A DNA stretch of 64,000 nucleotides. Origin: Brachypodium distachyon. Lineage: Eukaryota; Streptophyta; Magnoliopsida; Poales; Poaceae. The stretch spans positions 27,913,584 to 27,977,583 of the forward strand of contig NC_016134.3 in the NCBI RefSeq assembly GCF_000005505.3, written 5' to 3'. The notes beneath the pieces are model-generated. The model did not search any database. It was not told where the DNA came from and saw only the letters and a program-made list of their open reading frames with translations. Of the stretch, positions 1 to 11,476 are shown piece after piece; position 1 is the stretch's first letter; each line of letters starts with the position of its first letter. The position numbers were made by a program, and so were the translations under genes.

Positions 1-489
1 CTTCCGTTGAATTAACACTGAGTTATAGTTAGACGAATTCTTCTTGTTTGTGACTTGGCTAGACTTTCACTGAATTTGCACTTAATTAAAGTTCAGCAAT
101 TAATAATTCTTAGGGAACAATATCTTCTTGTCGCTTGCAATTATCCACGTTTCTGATTCAACTAGACCGAATTAAACGCCTTAGAAAAAGATTAGTTCGA
201 CATGAACTTCGAAATCTTAGCCATGTTCCTTTCTTGCATTGTTCCCGTTTTTCCTTTTCGGTCCCCTCGGGGATTGCTTGTTTGTACATTCTCATTCTCT
301 TGAATGACGGAATCGACCGTCTTTTCCTCGAAAAAAAAATCTTAGCTGTGTAAAGTGTAAACTCCTTGTTGATCTTGATTCTGATTGAAAGCCCGTGATA
401 TTAGATTATAATACTTTGACGGACAGATGATGGCGTTGCATTTTTAATTGTTTTTAATTTATTTTGTACTATTAAATGTTTTTGTTTTA
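1..489. other. AT-rich non-coding stretch
   Basis: No open frame with recognisable protein content was seen on either strand. The sequence is AT-rich. Its first ~60 bases resemble the stretch around 1070-1130, with shared wording such as gaattaa-t-tgagttata-agt. It may be the decayed upstream part of the F-box-like pseudogene that follows. Confidence 0.4.
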
Positions 490-2050
490 CTCCAGAAGGC
501 ATGAAATCAATACTTTTGATTAGACGAGTTGCACCATTAGGCATTCGCACTAAGAATGATATTTTCGGTTCTTTGTGGCAGCGCTCTTATTGTACTTTCT
601 TGCTTATGAGTTCAGAATTCGAACTCAGACGGCATGATCGCGTTCCCATTGCGGTGAATATCCTTGCATTTTCTGTGATAGTTAGGACATGACGTACAAT
701 AATCAGATATTATTATTGGATTATTTACATTTTAGTGCTCTTTTCACGTCTTGCACCACAAAATCTGCAACACTGAAGACAGTAGCTTTGGTGCATTGCC
801 AAATCAGTTGATCACTGAATTGATATTACGTGTGCAGAGTCTTATTTGGAGATTAAAAGAAGTGGCTCTTCAGGAAGGAAAACCATGTCCCTTGATCTCT
901 GTTAGACATCTCAAGTTAAATTTGGAGATCATGAACATATGAAGTCCCATAGTTTACATGCATGCTGGAAAGTTTAATCCAAAAAATGTCTCTGCCGAAC
1001 AAGGTAGTTATGCTTTGTCTATTATATAATAATGCTTCGAAAAATAAATGTCCAGTATGCCAAGGGCAGCACTTTCGTTGAATTAATTCTGAGTTATATA
1101 GTTAAACGAATCGGATTGAAGCATATTGTTTCTTACGTTTGTGTTTATATTAGATTTTTGTAAGATCTATGTAAATATATTAGTGCCATTTTCCATATAG
1201 GTTCTATTTTAGACTACACTTAATTCGAATTTACATTGAAAGTTTAATTATTTATCGATATCTTAACAGTGGGCAGATATGCATGTCTATGAGTTTGTAC
1301 ATAGTATTCATTGAATAGAAAAATTAATAGACACCAAGTTTGGTTTCAATATTTATAGTGCATGCTTCTCTATATATGATTATATTACTAAATCCACACT
1401 AACATCAGAGAAAATTAATACATTCCACATAATTTTTGTGAATGTAACATGCCTGCTAATTCACCACAAGAAATCCGTCGGTCCATGACGGTTCTCTCTC
1501 GACGGTCTCAAGATCATCACTGACGGTATGAATCTGAAAACTAGAGGTTGAGTATTTTCTGACTCACCCATAATTTGTCCAGTATATCTTCACAAGGGAT
1601 ATGGTATATCGTGCCCATGTTTGGCAAATTAAAGACTCCTGTATTCAATGAGTGGGTTTCGTTTATTGATATAGATGCCCTGGCTTCAGTACTCCAACAC
1701 TCACCAATTTTGAAATGCTCACCCTTCAGCTTCATCAGTGAGGTTTGTATTCTGTATATACAATGCTAGTATATCTTTAAATGTATGTTCAATTGATTTC
1801 ACTGAAGTACTTTGTGTCCAATAGGACCTCGTAACCGCGATAGGAGCTGAAGAAAACTATGATCCAAGAGAACAGCCATTTGCATGCACACACCTTGTGG
1901 TAGTCAACATTGAATGTCAATAGGTCGATGAGAAGGTTTGCAAAATTTTGAAGTTCTTCAGTACATGTGGCATACTTGCTGAGAACATTAGCATCAAGAA
2001 GACCATAGGATTGTGGTCAGATTTTAAGCTAACTGTTCGTCACTTCATGC
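490..2050 (+). pseudogene. Decayed F-box/LRR-repeat (FBD-type) gene remnant
   Basis: Short plus-strand open segments read like pieces of a plant F-box/LRR protein. The segment at about 751-942 contains RHLKLNLEI. The one at 1620-1740 contains LASVLQHSPILKCS, close to the usual 'hot spot' LRR wording. The frame at 1829-2019 reads like an FBD domain (FACTHLVVVNIEC, then KILKFFSTCGILAENI). That last frame is broken by a TAG at 1921-1923 where family members carry a coding residue. No F-box N-terminus and no continuous splice-consistent frame was found, so the locus is judged dead. Intact family members are substrate receptors of SCF ubiquitin ligases. The FBD assignment at 1829-2019 is the strongest part; inclusion of 490-960 is tentative. 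Confidence 0.5.
1462..1535. mobile_element. CACTA (En/Spm-like) terminus remnant
   Basis: The stretch opens with CACCACAAGAAA, one base different from the common grass CACTA end CACTACAAGAAA. It is followed by repeated gacggt / gtcggt subterminal motifs. No opposite terminus and no 3-bp target duplication were identified. It lies inside the F-box pseudogene and may have helped disrupt it. Confidence 0.4.
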
Positions 2051-3674
2051 TTCATGTCTTGTGCAATGCAATTTCTGAGTTGTTTTCTTTCTGAAACAAA
2101 GAACTTCTAACTTGTACATTCTCAGATGTCAACATCAACTAGGGTGTATGACACACACCCTTTACCAATCCATACATATTGGACGTCCATTATCATTTAA
2201 TAGAGATGGATTGCAACCTGATGGAGTTCTTCTAGTTAATCTGTAGTTGCTGGTGACACTAGAAGTCTACAACAGCTGGCGTAAATTGTCATTGACTCAC
2301 GGTGCCTATAAAGCTGTAGTCATCCAAGCAAAACCATCTAATTGGTGGGTTTTATTCCCCTTTTTTCTTTGATCATGGATTAATTACTGGTCAAAATTAT
2401 AACTGTTCTCATCTTCAATTGCAGTTTTTTTCTCCTGTTTCTTTTATTCGGAATCTCCAAGTATCGTGCTATTTTTCTGTTGTAGTAATTTGAACTTCAG
2501 ACCCTAGTGAGAGATTACTAAAATATATCACTTCTCATCAATCCAGGAAGGATATAATGGTCCTGCACTTCTTTCTAGATAATGGTGCCTCATTATTTTG
2601 CTCTTCTCAGCAGGGTTTGATAGCCATCCTAGCATGTCCCCTACTGACTAAAGCCTGAAAGACACTTGATGCTTGGCTATTGACATGCAATCAGATTTTT
2701 TGGCTTATTCCGGGTTATGAAGAAATTTTTGTCAAGATGCATGTTAAATACCAATATTTCATAATGAATCAGAGATGTTTAAAGGCTTCAATTTAGGGAG
2801 GCTCCCGGAGCAGCTGCTTCCATCTACTCCAGCGCCTGACTCACACCTTCAACCACTGATGGCGACTAAGATGTGTGCCTGGCCATGGTGTTGTTTCTAT
2901 CTCTAATATTTATCTCTGGAGTCGTGGCATTTATTTCTCTGCTTAGTTCGCAAACTTGCCTTCCTTAGTTTTTCGATAAAACTTGGCAAAACTGTTTCCC
3001 CTTGCCAGACTAACTGCCAGGATGCTTTTACCGGTCTGAACACTGCCATGTTTCCTTCAAAATCTATGTTCTAAGAGAGCATGAGTTCAATGATTTATAC
3101 TGCCACTTGAGGAGATTATCTAAAAAATCTTTGACTTAGATGATAGATGTGTCTAAATTTGCAATTTTCCTGCTTGCTCAAGTTGTATCAAAAGACTACT
3201 TGCATTTCTTTTAAGGTTAAAAAATTCTTTACAGCAAGAATTTAGAATACTGTTTATTTCATTTTTGTGCTATGCCAGCTCATTTATGGGCATCTTCATT
3301 GAATTTAGACAAATATTAACTTTGCCCATATTTTGAATTGAACGATTAATGCTATTGCATGTATGAACTGCATAGTGCATAAGCAGGTACCATTGATGGA
3401 TGATATGTTTGATTCATTTTATTAGATTTGAAATGCATGTTACTATCATGTCCGTAGCAAAATTTCCTTTTTGTTATTGTTTGCAAATTCATGTTTCCCT
3501 CCAATCCGTATCCGGATCAAAAAGAGGTTCCATACTTTTGATGCTATAAAGGGCCATGGAGGGGAATGAAGTAGATGTTAAGTCCCAACCCTAACCGAAC
3601 TCAAAATTGGTTTTCTTCCTTAATTGATCTGATCCCCTCTCGCCTCTGCTGCTGGGATCTGATATCGTCGGTCG
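2051..3674. other. Intergenic, no gene recognised
   Basis: No supported coding frame, RNA gene or complete transposon was recognised in this AT-rich stretch. The last ~80 bases (from about 3590) already resemble the leader of the F-box-like fragment that starts near 3675. Confidence 0.4.
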
Positions 3675-4200
3675 ATACGTCGGACCGGGGACATGGTTCA
3701 AGAGCCTAGTGAAATACAACATGTGCATCAATAACTTGATCTTTCTTTGTGAACTCTCACCTCTTATCGATTGCGAATTCAATCCGTATCCAGATGAGTC
3801 TCGTGAGTCATACCCATAGATGGACATGTGGATTCATTATACGTAATGTGCCAGGTTTAGTTGCTTGAAATCAATTGTTACAATGCTAGCGTTGACCGAA
3901 TAAACATTGAAATGCCTGTGCTGCCAAACATTTGAGGATTTTAAATCTTACTTTGTTGATTTCTCTATGGATTTCTCCAACTTGCCAGTATTGGAGGATT
4001 TAAATATGAAAGAACGCGGCATTTGGACACAAGAGATGTCATCTATATCACTGCAGCGTATGAGCATTTCTACATGTTAGGTAGATGATGAGATTCGCGT
4101 TTTGATTTTTCCACCATGTCTTACTTCACTTCTTGACCATTTTCAAAGCAGGCTTTCTTTGCTTAAAAACATGTCATTGCTAGAAATATCTTACGTTAGG
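3675..4200 (+). pseudogene. F-box/LRR pseudogene fragment, left arm of palindrome 1
   Basis: Reading across frames on the plus strand gives wording typical of the middle of grass F-box/LRR proteins. It includes INNLIFLCELSPLIDCEF, then MDFSNLPVLEDLNMKE, then WTQEMSSISLQRMSIST, then PCLTSLL and LLKNMSLLEISYVRLDVDG. Several in-frame stops (for example TAG after the STC of the LRR part) and frame changes show it is not translated as a whole. The segment is repeated in inverted orientation immediately downstream (4232-4735), so a transcript across both could fold into a long hairpin. The F-box call rests on recognition of these LRR phrases only. Confidence 0.6.
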
Positions 4201-4231
4201 CTGGACGTCGACGGTTTGGTTTATAGCCTTA

Positions 4232-4735
4232 CGTAAGTTGTTTGTAGTAATGACATTTTTTTAAGCAACGGAGTCCTGCCATGGAAATTGTCAAGCAGAA
4301 ATAAAGTAAGACATAGTGCAGAAATCAAAACGCCGATCTTGTCAGCTACGCGACATGTAGAAATGCTCAGAGATGTAGGGATATGGATGACATCTCCTGT
4401 GTCCAAATGGTGCATTTTTCAAATTTAGATCCACCAATACCGGCAAGTCGGAGATATCCACAGAGAAGATAAAGATCCTCAAATGTTGGGACGAGAGGCA
4501 TGTCAAATTTTATTTGTCACCAATACCATAGTAATAAATGATTCCAAGCAACTGAACATGTCTCATTACAAAGTACTGAATCCATATGTCCATGTGTGGG
4601 TATGCATCATGGGCCTCATGTGGAATGGAGTGATTTCGTAGTTAACAAGAGGTGAGAGTTCGCGAAGGAAGATCAGCTTGTTGACGAACTTGTTTTATTT
4701 CTCTAGACTCTTGAATCATGTCATCGGTCCAGTGT
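4232..4735 (-). pseudogene. F-box/LRR pseudogene fragment, right arm of palindrome 1
   Basis: The reverse complement aligns base by base over ~500 bp with 3675-4200, with substitutions and indels. The minus strand holds a 64-residue open segment (4221-4415) with IPTSLSISTCRVADKIGVLI followed by PLLKKMSLLQTTYVRL, the same LRR phrases as the left arm. A loop of ~30 bases separates the arms. The two copies have diverged, so the inversion is not very recent. Confidence 0.6.
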
Positions 4736-4835
4736 AGTAGAGGAGCAGGCTGGGGGTGGACCTTCAGAGGTGGTGCCACCGATGAGAGAGCACACATGTC
4801 CTCACAACCCCATCTGCCGACAAGGATAGCACCAT

Positions 4836-5215
4836 GTCTTCACTTCTTCTTGACCATTTTCAAGGCAGGTATCCTATGCTTGAAAACATGTCATTGCTAG
4901 AAACATCTTACGTGAGGCTGGACAGGACGTCGACAGTTTAGTTTACCACCTAACATAAGTTGTTTCTAGCAATGGCATGTTTTCAAGCAAGGGAGTCTTG
5001 CCATGAAATCTTCAAGAAGTACAGTAATGCATGGTGTAGAAATGAAAATGCGGATCTCATCATCTAGGTGACAGGCAGAAATGCTCAGCCAAAGTATTGA
5101 TATGGAGGACATCTCCTGCATCCAAATGACGCATTCTTCCTGGGTCCAAACACGGATCTCATCCAAGTGATCATTTAAAATGTGAAGTAAGACATCGTGC
5201 AGAAATCAATGCGGA
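4836..5215. repeat. Second F-box/LRR inverted pair (palindrome 2)
   Basis: A short plus-strand copy (4836-4916, containing the LLKNMSLLE-type codons) is followed by a longer minus-strand copy (4950-5215). The minus copy carries WTQEECVIWMQEMSSIS, DDEIRIFISTPCITVLL and LLEDFMARLPCLKTCHC. Both are further copies of the segment in palindrome 1. The left arm is truncated relative to the right, and the central ~35 bases form the loop. All copies have stops and frame breaks. Confidence 0.55.
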
Positions 5216-5449
5216 CAAGTTGGAGATATACTCATGACATGCGAAACATGAGAAGACCGAGTGAAAAAATGGAGAGTACATCCCGTTGGGACTAGAATTT
5301 CAGACCACGGAGTGAAGGCAGTCAACAACTCCAACAGCCTGCGGGGCAGACGAAAGACTACGTTGGTGGCTCAACCGATTGCCTGAAAAAGCCTCAATAT
5401 ATGGGCTAATCAAATCTCACTGACCTTGATAGACTACTCACATGATTCT

Positions 5450-7080
5450 TAAAACCCAGCAAAGGAAAAAAATTAGGATCAACGAGTCATATATGTCATC
5501 TTGAATACTACAAAATTCAAATTATGTTTTATTGCGCCTAAGAAAAACATAGAATTATTTCGAAATGGTTCAAATGGATGGAATTTTTCATATGAAATCT
5601 TGTGCAAATGAACCGTAAGGAAAAAATTATATGTTTTGCAATCTTATGAATCAGAGGATGCACGTAGGAGAAAATTTGGAGGATTAGAATCGTCCATAAA
5701 TCCTTTGGATCAAAGAGTTCCTAAATGGTTTCCAATTTCTTTCCACTTAACATTTTTTTCTTAAAACATAATCGCGTGCAGAAGGGGTAACACCGTGGCA
5801 GCCGCGACAGGATGCCAAGGACAGATGCCTTTGGTGGAGTGATTTCAGCCGGATCTCAGACAAAGTGCACACGGTGATGGAGGCAAAGCCGAGTCTGGCC
5901 AAAGTAGCGGCAACTGGTGACATGCAAATCCCAGCAAAGGCGAGAGAGGAGACCCCCAATGAAGGAAGAAAACCTCTCAGAAATTCTGTGGTTAGGGTCA
6001 GGAGTGCTTGGAAGGGCAGTTCACTAATGTCTAGGGAGGAGGTGTCTAGATTGAGTGTCTTCGTGCCGAAGCCTTTGGCAGATGCCAGGTTAATTTTGGG
6101 GAGGATTGGCTGATGGTAAAAGAAAGAGGGTTGTTGGATCTAGATGGCAGGTCAAGAAAACTGGTTGGAAAGGAAAAACTGTCTTGCGCATTATAGGTTA
6201 TTTCTTTGTTTATCTATGCTACCAAAATTAGAAACTAGTACAATATACAATCTATAATAATAATGAGGACACTCGCCGCACAATGTACCTATACCGCACG
6301 TGACTGTTTTTTCTTTCCAATCAATTTTGTACCTTAAGTTTGATAAACAAGAGAGAGGTTTCCAATTTTGGTAGCATCTGAAAACTTAGGAACAACCTAT
6401 TAGGCTATTATGCACGTGTATTTTCATTCCAATCAAGTTTGTTCACCTTTGCATCTAGATCCAACAATCCTCCAATTTCTTTTACCCTCGACCAATCTTC
6501 CACATCTTCCCCAAGTATAACCTTGCATCTTCCGGTGCCTTCAGGACGAAGACCTTCAATCTAAACATCCCCTCTTGGACCTAACATCCGAGAGGTTTTC
6601 TTCCTTGGTATACTCTCCTCTCTCCCATCATTCGGGATGTGCATGTTGCAGGTCGCTGCGACTTGGGCTGGAGTCACCACCACCATGCGCACATCCTTCG
6701 TGGATCCGCCTCAGATCCCTCCACCCAAGACTTTTTTGCTTGGCGTCCCATCACGGCTGACACTGTTACCCCTCAAGTTTGGCACTCAATTATATTTTAA
6801 GAAAAAATTGATAATTGAAAACAAATTGGAAACCCGTTCCGGGCCTGTCCAAAGGATTTTTGTTCGATTCTAGTCCTTTGAATTTTTCCCAAGTGCATCG
6901 TTTGATTTATAGGATTGCAAACCATCGTTTGGTTCATCTGTAGGAAAATTTCTATCCATTCTAACCTCTTGGAACGAATCCAACGTTTTTCTTATGCACA
7001 ACCGAACATCATTTGAATTTTGAAGCATTGACATGACACCTTGATCCTGCATTCTTTCTTTTCCTACGTTTCAACAATCC
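5450..7080. repeat. Long inverted repeat, ~0.75-kb arms (palindrome 3)
   Basis: The left arm (about 5450-6237) and the reverse complement of the right arm (about 6357-7080) match over nearly their whole length, with substitutions and small indels. Matching landmarks are gttgttggatctag, gctaccaaaatt and ttcttaaaa-ataat. The loop is ~120 AT-rich bases. Short GC-richer open stretches (5865-6113 plus, 6637-6873 plus) are not recognised as a known protein and mirror one another across the loop. It may be a dead foldback transposon or an inverted duplication of a non-coding or TE segment. Confidence 0.6.
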
Positions 7081-7319
7081 TGCGAATGAAAAGGCCCCCT
7101 TAAAGGCCAGATAGCTTCTAGCTATCAGAGCTGTTTATTATTGTGTTCACTTTGTGGTTCTGGATATTCTTAGAATCAATGGGGCCTCTCCTTTTTTTTC
7201 ACTTGTTCTTCTCATGTTTCTCCTCTCTTGCATGGGATCCTCCCTGTTCGACCGAATGGGTAAGGGTGTGACAACAAGAGAGGAGCCGAGTAGAGTGGTG
7301 AGGACCGCATTAGCACCTT
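7081..7319. other. Short unassigned interval
   Basis: Nothing coding is supported. A small hairpin-like stretch (tagcttctagcta) occurs near 7108-7122. Confidence 0.3.
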
Positions 7320-7490
7320 CCCAATGAACTCTCTTACACCGGACCCAGGACATGGTTGAAGAGCCCTGAAAAACGAAAGAAGTTCCTCAACCATCTGATT
7401 TTCCATCGCGAACTGTCACCTCTTGTCCACTGCTAAATCAGTCCTTATCCAGATGCTGCCTGTCACGCATATCCATACATGGAAGCCTTT
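7320..7490 (+). pseudogene. F-box/LRR pseudogene fragment
   Basis: This is a plus-strand copy of the start of the 3675-4200 fragment. It shares the ggacatggtt-aagagcc core and the region encoding 'CELSPLI-C'-like wording, followed by atccagatg. It is short and frame-broken. It is a fifth copy of the same F-box region within 4 kb. Confidence 0.5.
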
Positions 7491-7494
7491 AATC

Positions 7495-7806
7495 GTGCAC
7501 AAGGGTGGGCGTCAGTTACTCTCCGGCTGACTTGCTGTTTTAGGCTGTGCGGAGGGGCACTGTGTGAAAAGCTTCTGATCCTTGACGTTCGCTATCAAGA
7601 TGTTGCCAGGTGTGAGTATGTGTAGTAGAGAGGTGGTAGCTGTTGCTGCCATCTTAGGTTTACAGAGTGCAAGAGGCTAGGGGTAACTCGCTGTTTTTGT
7701 CTCTTCATTTTGATGCAAATTATTTAAGTTGTATTAACAGACACATGGACACATGGTTTCCTTTTATGAAACCGGAGTAAATGCCCTCTATTTGTAAAAA
7801 AAAAAA
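7495..7806 (+). mobile_element. Possible LINE or retrocopy 3' end with poly(A)
   Basis: The stretch ends in an A-run (about 7797-7806). The sequence before it (atgaaaccggagtaaatgcc) resembles the 3' ends of grass LINEs. No ORF with reverse-transcriptase motifs and no clear target duplication was found, so this is a weak call. Confidence 0.3.
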
Positions 7807-9808
7807 TGAACCACTGAACCAACTTGGATCACTCGTAGCTCTGTCTAGGAAGTGCCTGCATTGGGTGCATCCATGAGAACCCACTGATAGTGGCTTCAGT
7901 ACTTGGCTGACCGCCCGGTGGAAGACCTGGTTCTACCACACAAGGGCTGCTTTCCTAGTCCAGGATTATTTTCCTCATATGTAATTCAACCTCAGGAAAT
8001 GTTCGATCTTATTCAAAATATAAGGTCTTCATGAATGTCTGTCTTGTTTCAGGAATATATGTACCGAAGTTCAATAGCGGTAGGTACCAAGGAGAAGACG
8101 AGTCAGGGCGTATTGACAAGAATAGCTAGGCTGACCTTCCAGCCATACTCCATCCAAAGGCCCATGAACGTAAGTACACGGGGTTTGGTATGAGTATTAA
8201 TTTGTTTTTAAATTATATTTGAATGCATATATTTATGCAGGAGACTTCGATGAATCATGAGTACGTTTATGTTTATGGATCGGATGTATTTCAATTTCTT
8301 TGACATGTGCTCTGCCGTTTGCACATATAAAAGTTCTTTGCTGGGACATTTCAGTAGATCGAGGCCAAGGGCTAAGATTCCTATATCTTTTTGTCTTCTA
8401 CATACACTTGTCCTTAATTAGCATCGTAGTAAGAGGACACCAAGTCCTTAATTACACGATTCAATTTCTTTGATCTTTATCGTGATTGCTCTGAGGATCA
8501 AGTGTTTAGGCTAAGCTAGGAGGAGGTGCATATATGTTTGCCCGCCGGAATTGTTTGTTTGGCCTTGTTTCTTTTGAGATAACAACAGTTCCAGGAGGAC
8601 CATGATATCTGATCAAGGCATGTTACTGGAAAACTGAACAATCAAATAAGTTTATTATACACATCCTTAAGGGAGTTGATGAAAAACACACTCTGCCTGT
8701 GGCAAACTTTGTATAGTACACCCTCCAATCCTAAATTGTTGTCAAAATAATACATGTATGTAGACGTTTTTTAACAATAGATACATGCATATTTTGATAA
8801 ATTTGGAGAGGGAGTACTTGTTGCAGAGATTTTTCTCAATTTACTCTAACAGCTTAGCCTCACGTTCCCTTTATAGAAAAAAATAGCTTCACGTGACGAC
8901 ATTGGGAAAGAGCTTGTGGACATTTTCATAAGTTATATCCGACCTATATCAAAGAGACCATCCTAATATCGAGGCGAGGCTATTGGATCGACGGAGAAAT
9001 AGCCATCTTCTTCCCAGTTTCTCCTATTCCATAGTTCCTTTTAAAAAAAAATCTACTACTATCTGTCCAGTCCACTAGCTAGCTCCTCTGTTTCTTTTTA
9101 TGCTAGACAAATCGGAGCACTACCACAGCTTGACACAATTGAGTACGTTAAACATATTTGCTTCCTAGTTCGGTTCTGGCATTGTGCCTCCGCATGACAT
9201 ACATCAATGACCGCTGGGGATGGAAAGGCTTGGCGAGGAAAACCAAATCATGAGTTGAGAACGAGCCAGTGGCAGTTGCAATCTAGTCCTCGAGGATGTA
9301 TGTTGGCGGTTATTCGCAACACACTTTTGAGATGCTTAGATCACTCTGCAACACTTGCACTTCATTCTTCCCGGTGTCTCCAATTCATATAGACTTATCC
9401 TCATCTCGTAGCGATCAGTAAATTGATTTGTGTCATACTGTAGCGTGGACATGTCCCCCACCTAATTAACATAGTTAAATGTTTAAAACAAATAGTCATG
9501 GCTTCAAAATGTGAAGTGTGGTGGATGAGATGTGACCGAACTTATTAGATCGAACAGGTGACGATGGGGTAGTCTGTAGATATATATATCCATCCATAGG
9601 GGTAGTGGAGATCATTGATGATGTACATGTGAAGGTTGGCGGTGAATTTTAGTTCCATCTTATAAAGACCACTTTCGGTCAAAGTACATTTGTTGTTCAT
9701 CTCGTATCATTATTTCTTATCTTTCGTGGTCCTAGCACAATTCGTGTGTTTTTTTTTACTTTGTCACTACATTAATACTGATCATGATGTCCTTTTGCTA
9801 TTTCAAAC
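7807..9808. other. Intergenic, no gene recognised
   Basis: Apart from one Stowaway MITE at 8717-8816, no feature is supported. Short open frames (for example 9207-9392 and 9690-9875, both plus) have no recognisable domain and look like chance. Confidence 0.4.
8717..8816. mobile_element. Stowaway-type MITE
   Basis: The ~100-bp element starts tacaccctccaatcc and ends gagagggagta, imperfect inverted copies of the Stowaway terminus CTCCCTCC...GGAGGGAG, flanked by TA. The interior (gtcaaaataatacatgtatg ... attttgataaattt) is self-complementary and AT-rich, as expected for this Tc1/mariner-derived MITE family. Confidence 0.7.
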
Positions 9809-9813
9809 ATTGT
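9809..9813. repeat. Target-site duplication ATTGT, left copy
   Basis: The 5-bp ATTGT directly precedes the TGTCGG start of the LTR at 9814. It recurs at 12109-12113 after the ...ACGACA end of the second LTR, which defines the insertion. Confidence 0.85.
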
Positions 9814-10613
9814 TGTCGGGGGATGATCATGGCAACACAATTCTAGCCGAGATAACGGAGGCAAAGCCGGCATAGCAGTGTATGCCAGCATCATAAAGTT
9901 AAACTAACTCTAAGCCGGCATCTCGGGCGTATGCCGGCATAGTTCTCTTATCTTATAAGTTTGCAGGATAAGGACGGGCCCCTCGACCTCGGCGGTGCCG
10001 AGATTCCTCAACGGTCTTATCCTGACCACGCGGTGCAAAGTAAAGCAGCGCCATCATGATCTCAGAAAAGCAGTCAGTGCCTGCGTAGCGGTGTCGGGTG
10101 ACCACGGTAGAGAAGCACCTAAAGGAAATCTATGACGAAAGCCGGCAGAAAATAGTTGTACCCGTTGCAGGCTGGCAGGGAAAAGTAAAGTTGTCTTGTC
10201 CCCTGCGGTACTGCCTGGAGGGAACCGAGCCGCGTGCCGGCGGGGCCCAAAGAAGGTGACGTTAGACTTTGCCCGCATGTTACTGTGACATGTCTGGCCT
10301 ATAAATAGAGCACTACCCCTCGGTAAAGGAGGAGGAGACTGGGACATTCTAGGGTTTCCCCTTCTTCTTCTTCTTCTTCCTCAAGAATACAACTCAAGGA
10401 GCAACGTTGTAGAGCTTACCTATCTCGGCTAATACAGCAAAACAGGAGCAGGAGTCTTACCTCGGCAAGAGCGCTCCGAACCTGGGTAAATCTGTGTGTT
10501 CTTGTGTGAATCGTGCGTGTTCTTCTTCACGTCCTCCCTCCTCCGGATCCTCCTTCGTCCATCGGCCCCAACTTAAGCCATCTTATGGCATCTGCCGTGA
10601 CACCACCACGACA
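9814..10613 (+). repeat. 5' LTR of deleted Tat element
   Basis: The 800-bp LTR begins TGTCGG and ends ACGACA (TG..CA). A TATA box lies at 10300-10307, followed by actaccct and a CT-rich segment (cttcttcttcttctt). It is homologous, in opposite orientation, to the LTRs at 13166-13974 and 24944-25757. Confidence 0.9.
10300..10307 (+). promoter_or_regulatory. LTR TATA box
   Basis: TATAAATA lies in the context gcctataaatagagc inside the 5' LTR. A second copy of the motif sits in the 3' LTR at about 11801-11808. It is expected to drive transcription of the element. Confidence 0.7.
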
Positions 10614-10615
10614 GT

Positions 10616-10633
10616 TGGCGCCCACCGTGGGGC
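10616..10633 (+). other. Primer-binding site of deleted Tat element
   Basis: TGGCGCCCACCGTGGGGC follows the LTR after two bases. The same sequence occurs at the matching place of the large element. TGGCGCC-type sites are usual in grass Tat elements; the priming tRNA was not assigned. Confidence 0.75.
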
Positions 10634-10805
10634 CAGCAGCGGCACTGGCTGGAGTTTTCATCCGGACGGGAAGCTTCCCCGTCCCCGGAGAACGCGTGGT
10701 CTCTGGTTTGGTCCAGAGATTCGGCTCTCTAGGCTTCATCGACAACAACGCGGGCTGCTTCAACAATGCTCCGCTTCCCTGTGCAGGCCGCTTCATCAAT
10801 TTGGC

Positions 10806-11476
10806 ATGCACGAGGTCTATGTTGCTACCGACAGCCCTTGTAGGTACCCAGAGCAGGTGGTGATGGCTGAAGATCCCCCCGCCCTCCACACGGCACGCGG
10901 CCGGGATGTCGACTGCCCCACTGACTGTCTGGAAGTCATGGTGACGGCTCATGGCACTGACGCTAGAAGGGACGCTGCGGGAAGCGGCGCGGTCCCAACC
11001 AAATCCGGCAAAACGACAAAGCTTCCCCTGGAGAAGCCGGAGAACATCGCTGCTCAAGCCGGCACGTCGGCCCTGCCGCTGATACCGACCCAGCTTCAGG
11101 CCTCCATCGAGCGGTTAACTACGCCGGTAGCATCAAATGCTAACCCGGACCAGCTCAAGGCGGAGTTAGAGTTTTAGAGACAGAAGCTGCTAAAAGAGGC
11201 AGCCGACGTCGCTAGCGCCAGACAACAGCTCGAGATCTCGCTTCGTGAGTATAACAGAGCTCATGGTCTTAGTTCTACTGCGTTTACTAACCCTAGCAGA
11301 GTCGGGGAGGTGCGTAACCGTGGCAAGAACTTGAATGCCGAGATGGCAAGAGATGGCAAGGGTGTGCCAGCTGTGTCGGCAAGTTTTGCCTCGGCACTTA
11401 ACCGAAGTACAATACCCCAGCCAAAAATCTTAGGGCTGCCGAGACTGCGGCGGAAGAGTTGCCGAATCTTACGGGA
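10806..11476 (+). pseudogene. Truncated gag remnant (Tat element)
   Basis: The frame opens MHEVYVATDSPCRYPE. Through the stretch containing PTQLQASIERLT it is homologous to the minus-strand gag at 24076-24750 of the larger element. An in-frame TAG at 11175-11177 interrupts it, and the frame ends at the deletion joint near 11476 before the retrotransposon gag core. It cannot encode a working capsid protein. Confidence 0.75.

Larger units (their letters stand above)
3675..4735. repeat. Long imperfect inverted repeat (palindrome 1)
   Basis: The arms at about 3675-4200 and 4232-4735 are reverse complements of each other across an F-box/LRR fragment, with a loop of roughly 30 bases. The match was read directly by comparing the reverse complement of the right arm with the left. 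Confidence 0.65.

Noticed and set aside
10527..11057. 176-codon minus-strand ORF
   Set aside because: It is antisense to the LTR end and gag remnant of the deleted Tat element.
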